NCBI GenBank assembly: GCA_963709085.1
Contig: CAVPVB010000007.1
Span: forward strand, 2,232,001 to 2,296,000
Length of the DNA stretch: 64,000 bases
Origin: Rhodovastum sp963709085
GTDB taxonomy: Bacteria > Pseudomonadota > Alphaproteobacteria > Acetobacterales > Acetobacteraceae
Direction: 5' to 3'
The notes beneath the pieces were generated by a model. That model did not search any database and was not told where the DNA came from. It saw nothing but the letters and a program-made list of their open reading frames with translations. A program made the translations under genes and the position numbers. Position 1 is the stretch's first letter; each line of letters starts with the position of its first letter. This document shows positions 62,034-64,000 of the stretch, piece by piece.

Positions 62034-63056
62034 ATGCTGGATGGCAGCCCCCCTCCCCGCACCTTGCGTGATGCCGACGCCCTGGCCGCCGCCGGGCTGG
62101 TCACCAGCCGCGACGCGGTGGCCGCGGTGACGGCGCGCTATGCGATGGCGATTACCCCGGCGATGCAGGCGCTGATCGGGCACCCGGACGACCCGATCGG
62201 GCGGCAGTTCATCCCCGACCCGGCCGAGCTGGTCACCGCGCCGCATGAGCGCGCCGACCCGATCGGCGACGACGCGCTCTCGCCGGTGAAGGGCATCGTG
62301 CACCGCTACCCGGACCGGGCGCTGCTGAAGCCGCTGCTGGTGTGCCCGGTGTATTGCCGCTTCTGCTTCCGGCGGGCGCATGTCGGCCCCGATGGCGGGG
62401 TGCTGACCGAGGCCGAACTGGACGCTGCCCTGGCCTGGCTGGGCGCCCATCCGGCCATTCGCGAGGTTATTCTCTCCGGGGGCGACCCGTTGATGCTCGC
62501 CCCGCGCCGGCTGCGGGAATTGCTCGCCCGGCTGACTTCCATCCCGCATGTCGAGATGGTGCGCATCCATACCCGCGTGCCGGTCGCCGACCCGGCGCGG
62601 GTGACGCAGGCGCTGGCCGATTCGCTCGATGGGCCGACGCCGCTCTGGCTGGTGGTGCACGCCAACCACGCCCGCGAGTTCACCCCGGCCGCACGCGCCG
62701 CGCTGCGGCTGGTGCAGGCGCGCGGCGTGCCGGTGCTCGGGCAATCGGTGCTGCTGAAGGGGGTGAACGACAGCGCCGAGGCGCTGGAGGCGCTGTTCCG
62801 GGCGATGCTGACCGCCCGGGTCAAACCGTACTACCTGCACCAGTTGGACCCCGCCCCCGGCACGTCACATTTTCACGTGCCGATCGCCGAGGGCCGCCGG
62901 CTGCTGGCCGCGCTGCGCGGGCGGGTGACCGGCCTCGCCTGGCCGACCTACGTGCTCGACATCCCCGGCGGGCACGGAAAAGTGCCGATCGGGCCGGACT
63001 ATGTGGACGGCGATGCGGTGCGCGACCCGTGGGGCGGCATGCACGCGATGCCCTGA
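62034..63056 (+). CDS. epmB: EF-P beta-lysylation protein EpmB (lysine 2,3-aminomutase family)
   Basis: A 340-residue radical-SAM, PLP-dependent aminomutase converting L-lysine to (R)-beta-lysine for EpmA. The iron-sulfur motif is CPVYCRFCFRR (CxxxCxxC). Other blocks: HRYPDRALLKPLLVCPVYC, EVILSGGDPLMLAPRRL, VEMVRIHTRVPVADPARV, VHANHAREFTPAA and PYYLHQLDPAPGTSHFHVPI. ATG 62034 is the first Met close to the family start. A long open frame continues upstream antisense to epmA but is not conserved. Confidence 0.93.
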   Translation: MLDGSPPPRTLRDADALAAAGLVTSRDAVAAVTARYAMAITPAMQALIGHPDDPIGRQFIPDPAELVTAPHERADPIGDDALSPVKGIVHRYPDRALLKPLLVCPVYCRFCFRRAHVGPDGGVLTEAELDAALAWLGAHPAIREVILSGGDPLMLAPRRLRELLARLTSIPHVEMVRIHTRVPVADPARVTQALADSLDGPTPLWLVVHANHAREFTPAARAALRLVQARGVPVLGQSVLLKGVNDSAEALEALFRAMLTARVKPYYLHQLDPAPGTSHFHVPIAEGRRLLAALRGRVTGLAWPTYVLDIPGGHGKVPIGPDYVDGDAVRDPWGGMHAMP

Positions 63057-63061
63057 TCGTC

Positions 63062-63514
63062 CTATTCGTCCTCGTCCGGATCGGGATATTGCGGCGGCGC
63101 CTCGCCGGCTTTCGCCACCACCCTGGGGTAGCGCGTTTTCGGCACGGTCTCGCCGGTGCCGGTCACCGCCACCTTGAACCGCCATTCATCGCCGAAGTCG
63201 AACAGGAACAGCATCTTGCTGCCGATGCCGGGAAAGGCTGTCTGAATGGACGTGCGCTTCACGCTTCCGGACTCGGTATCGCCATCGATGTCGGCGAACA
63301 GGTCATAGCGAACCGGCGATTGATAGATGTTCCCGGTCAGCTTGCTGTAGAACCCGAAAGCATGGTCGAAATCAAAGTCGTATGCCTGGACAATCGCCAG
63401 GGCAAGATCGTGCAGGGAAGCATCCTTTGCGATCTCGATGTCACGATAGAGCCGTGGTTGCAGCGCGGCTCTGAGGATGTAGGTGGGGGATGGCTCCGTC
63501 GTGCGTTTGGCCAT
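63062..63514 (-). CDS. Plasmid pRiA4b ORF-3 family protein
   Basis: A 150-residue protein with the PRiA4_ORF3 domain: YRDIEIAKDASLHDLALAIV, YDFDFDHAFGFYSKLTGNIY and KMLFLFDFGDEWRFKVAVTG. The acidic tail PQYPDPDEDE follows. The family was named from a plasmid gene and its biochemical role is unknown. Its stop lies five bases from the epmB stop, so the two genes are convergent. Lower G+C than the neighbours in the middle part is possible evidence of transfer. Confidence 0.85.
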   Translation of the reverse strand: MAKRTTEPSPTYILRAALQPRLYRDIEIAKDASLHDLALAIVQAYDFDFDHAFGFYSKLTGNIYQSPVRYDLFADIDGDTESGSVKRTSIQTAFPGIGSKMLFLFDFGDEWRFKVAVTGTGETVPKTRYPRVVAKAGEAPPQYPDPDEDE

Positions 63515-63584
63515 GACTGTGACTTGCCCGCATTCAGCGTGACGCGATTTCGTTCATTGCCCGCAGAATGAGAGACCGTCCCCT

Positions 63585-64000
63585 TCAGAACGGAATCTCG
63601 TCGTCGAGGTCGCTGCCGCCCTTGGGGGCGTCCCAGGACGGGCCGCCGCGCGCTGCCGCGGGCGGCGCGGCCGGGCGGGCTGCCGGGGCGCGCTCGGTTT
63701 TCTGGTAGCCGCCGCCGCTTTCGCCGCCATAGCCTGCCCCGCCGCCCTCACCGCCTTCGCCGCGGCCGTCGAGCAGGGTGAGTTCGCCGCGGAACCGGCC
63801 GATCACCACTTCGGTGGTGTATTTCTCCTGGCCGGACTGGTCGGTCCATTTGCGCGTCTGCAGCGCGCCCTCGACGTAAACCTTGCGGCCCTTGCGCACG
63901 TATTTCTCGACCACATCGGCAATGCGCTCGTTGAACACCACAACCCGGTGCCACTCGGTGCGCTCCTTGCGCTCGCCCGAGGCGCGGTCGGTCCAGTTCT
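63585..64000 (-). CDS. ssb: Single-stranded DNA-binding protein (5' end beyond the window)
   Basis: 138 residues are visible, open to the right edge. The OB-fold part reads TEWHRVVVFNERIADVVEKY, then VRKGRKVYVEGALQTRKWTD and YTTEVVIGRFRGELTLLDG, as in bacterial SSB. A Gly-rich and then Pro/Ala-rich linker leads to the acidic tip DLDDEIPF that binds partner repair proteins. The N-terminal ~45 residues are missing only because the window ends. Confidence 0.95.
   Translation of the reverse strand, partial: NWTDRASGERKERTEWHRVVVFNERIADVVEKYVRKGRKVYVEGALQTRKWTDQSGQEKYTTEVVIGRFRGELTLLDGRGEGGEGGGAGYGGESGGGYQKTERAPAARPAAPPAAARGGPSWDAPKGGSDLDDEIPF

Overview
This window is GC-rich (roughly 70 % by eye) bacterial chromosome from a phototrophic purple alphaproteobacterium. 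Four tandem light-harvesting 2 (pucBA) cassettes, two bacteriophytochromes and a perfect CrtJ/PpsR-type operator show the phototrophic lifestyle. The LexA-controlled SOS box is the alphaproteobacterial GAAC-N7-GAAC type. Housekeeping gene content and the trp-moaC-moeA-lexA-comEC-gltX order fit Rhodospirillales, and an acidophilic Acetobacteraceae phototroph (Rhodopila-like) is my best guess. That placement is inference, not proof.

Layout. 1-6.2 kb: the 3' part of a multicopper oxidase, an ABC-F ATPase and a large HWE-family sensor kinase broken by a one-base frameshift. 6.6-13.6 kb: a small lipoprotein, then a leftward four-gene phytochrome signalling operon (two BphP paralogues, a single-domain receiver and a receiver-histidine kinase). 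13.7-18.7 kb: a BPSL0067-family amidase-like protein and a kai operon (kaiC with a one-base frameshift, two kaiB, a hybrid kinase, no kaiA). 18.8-26.6 kb: pyrG, a glycosyltransferase, secG, tpiA, a PpiD-like chaperone, trpE and a small HTH protein. 27.2-29.1 kb: the pucBA array, preceded by a short leader ORF with an ideal Shine-Dalgarno sequence and a double CrtJ/PpsR site. 29.5-40.2 kb: a NarL-type regulator, a divergent polysaccharide deacetylase, trpGDC-moaC-moeA, lexA, comEC and gltX. 40.3-52.1 kb: a largely overlapping rightward run of pyrB, a catalytically dead pyrC', a His-repeat membrane protein, plsY, dprA, topA, rnr and an S41 peptidase. 52.1-53.5 kb: palindromic repeats and a fresh ISAs1-family insertion with a 10-bp target duplication. 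53.6-64 kb: rpmG, a PleD-type diguanylate cyclase, a GST, a decayed LivHMG transporter, a D-glutamate cyclase-like gene, an MCP-PilZ receptor, divergent epmA/epmB, a PRiA4_ORF3 protein and the 3' part of ssb.

How it fits together. The window is unusually rich in light, time and second-messenger signalling: BphP to receivers, KaiC/KaiB to a hybrid kinase, a c-di-GMP synthase (PleD) and a c-di-GMP-binding PilZ chemoreceptor, close to the LH2 genes that such signals could plausibly control. The window also carries a dispersed family of CCAGGGC/GCCCTGG palindromes, one of which was the target of the insertion sequence. Both large signalling genes disrupted here (the HWE kinase and kaiC) are each restored by removing one base, so sequencing error must be excluded before calling them pseudogenes. 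No rRNA, tRNA or CRISPR array was seen.
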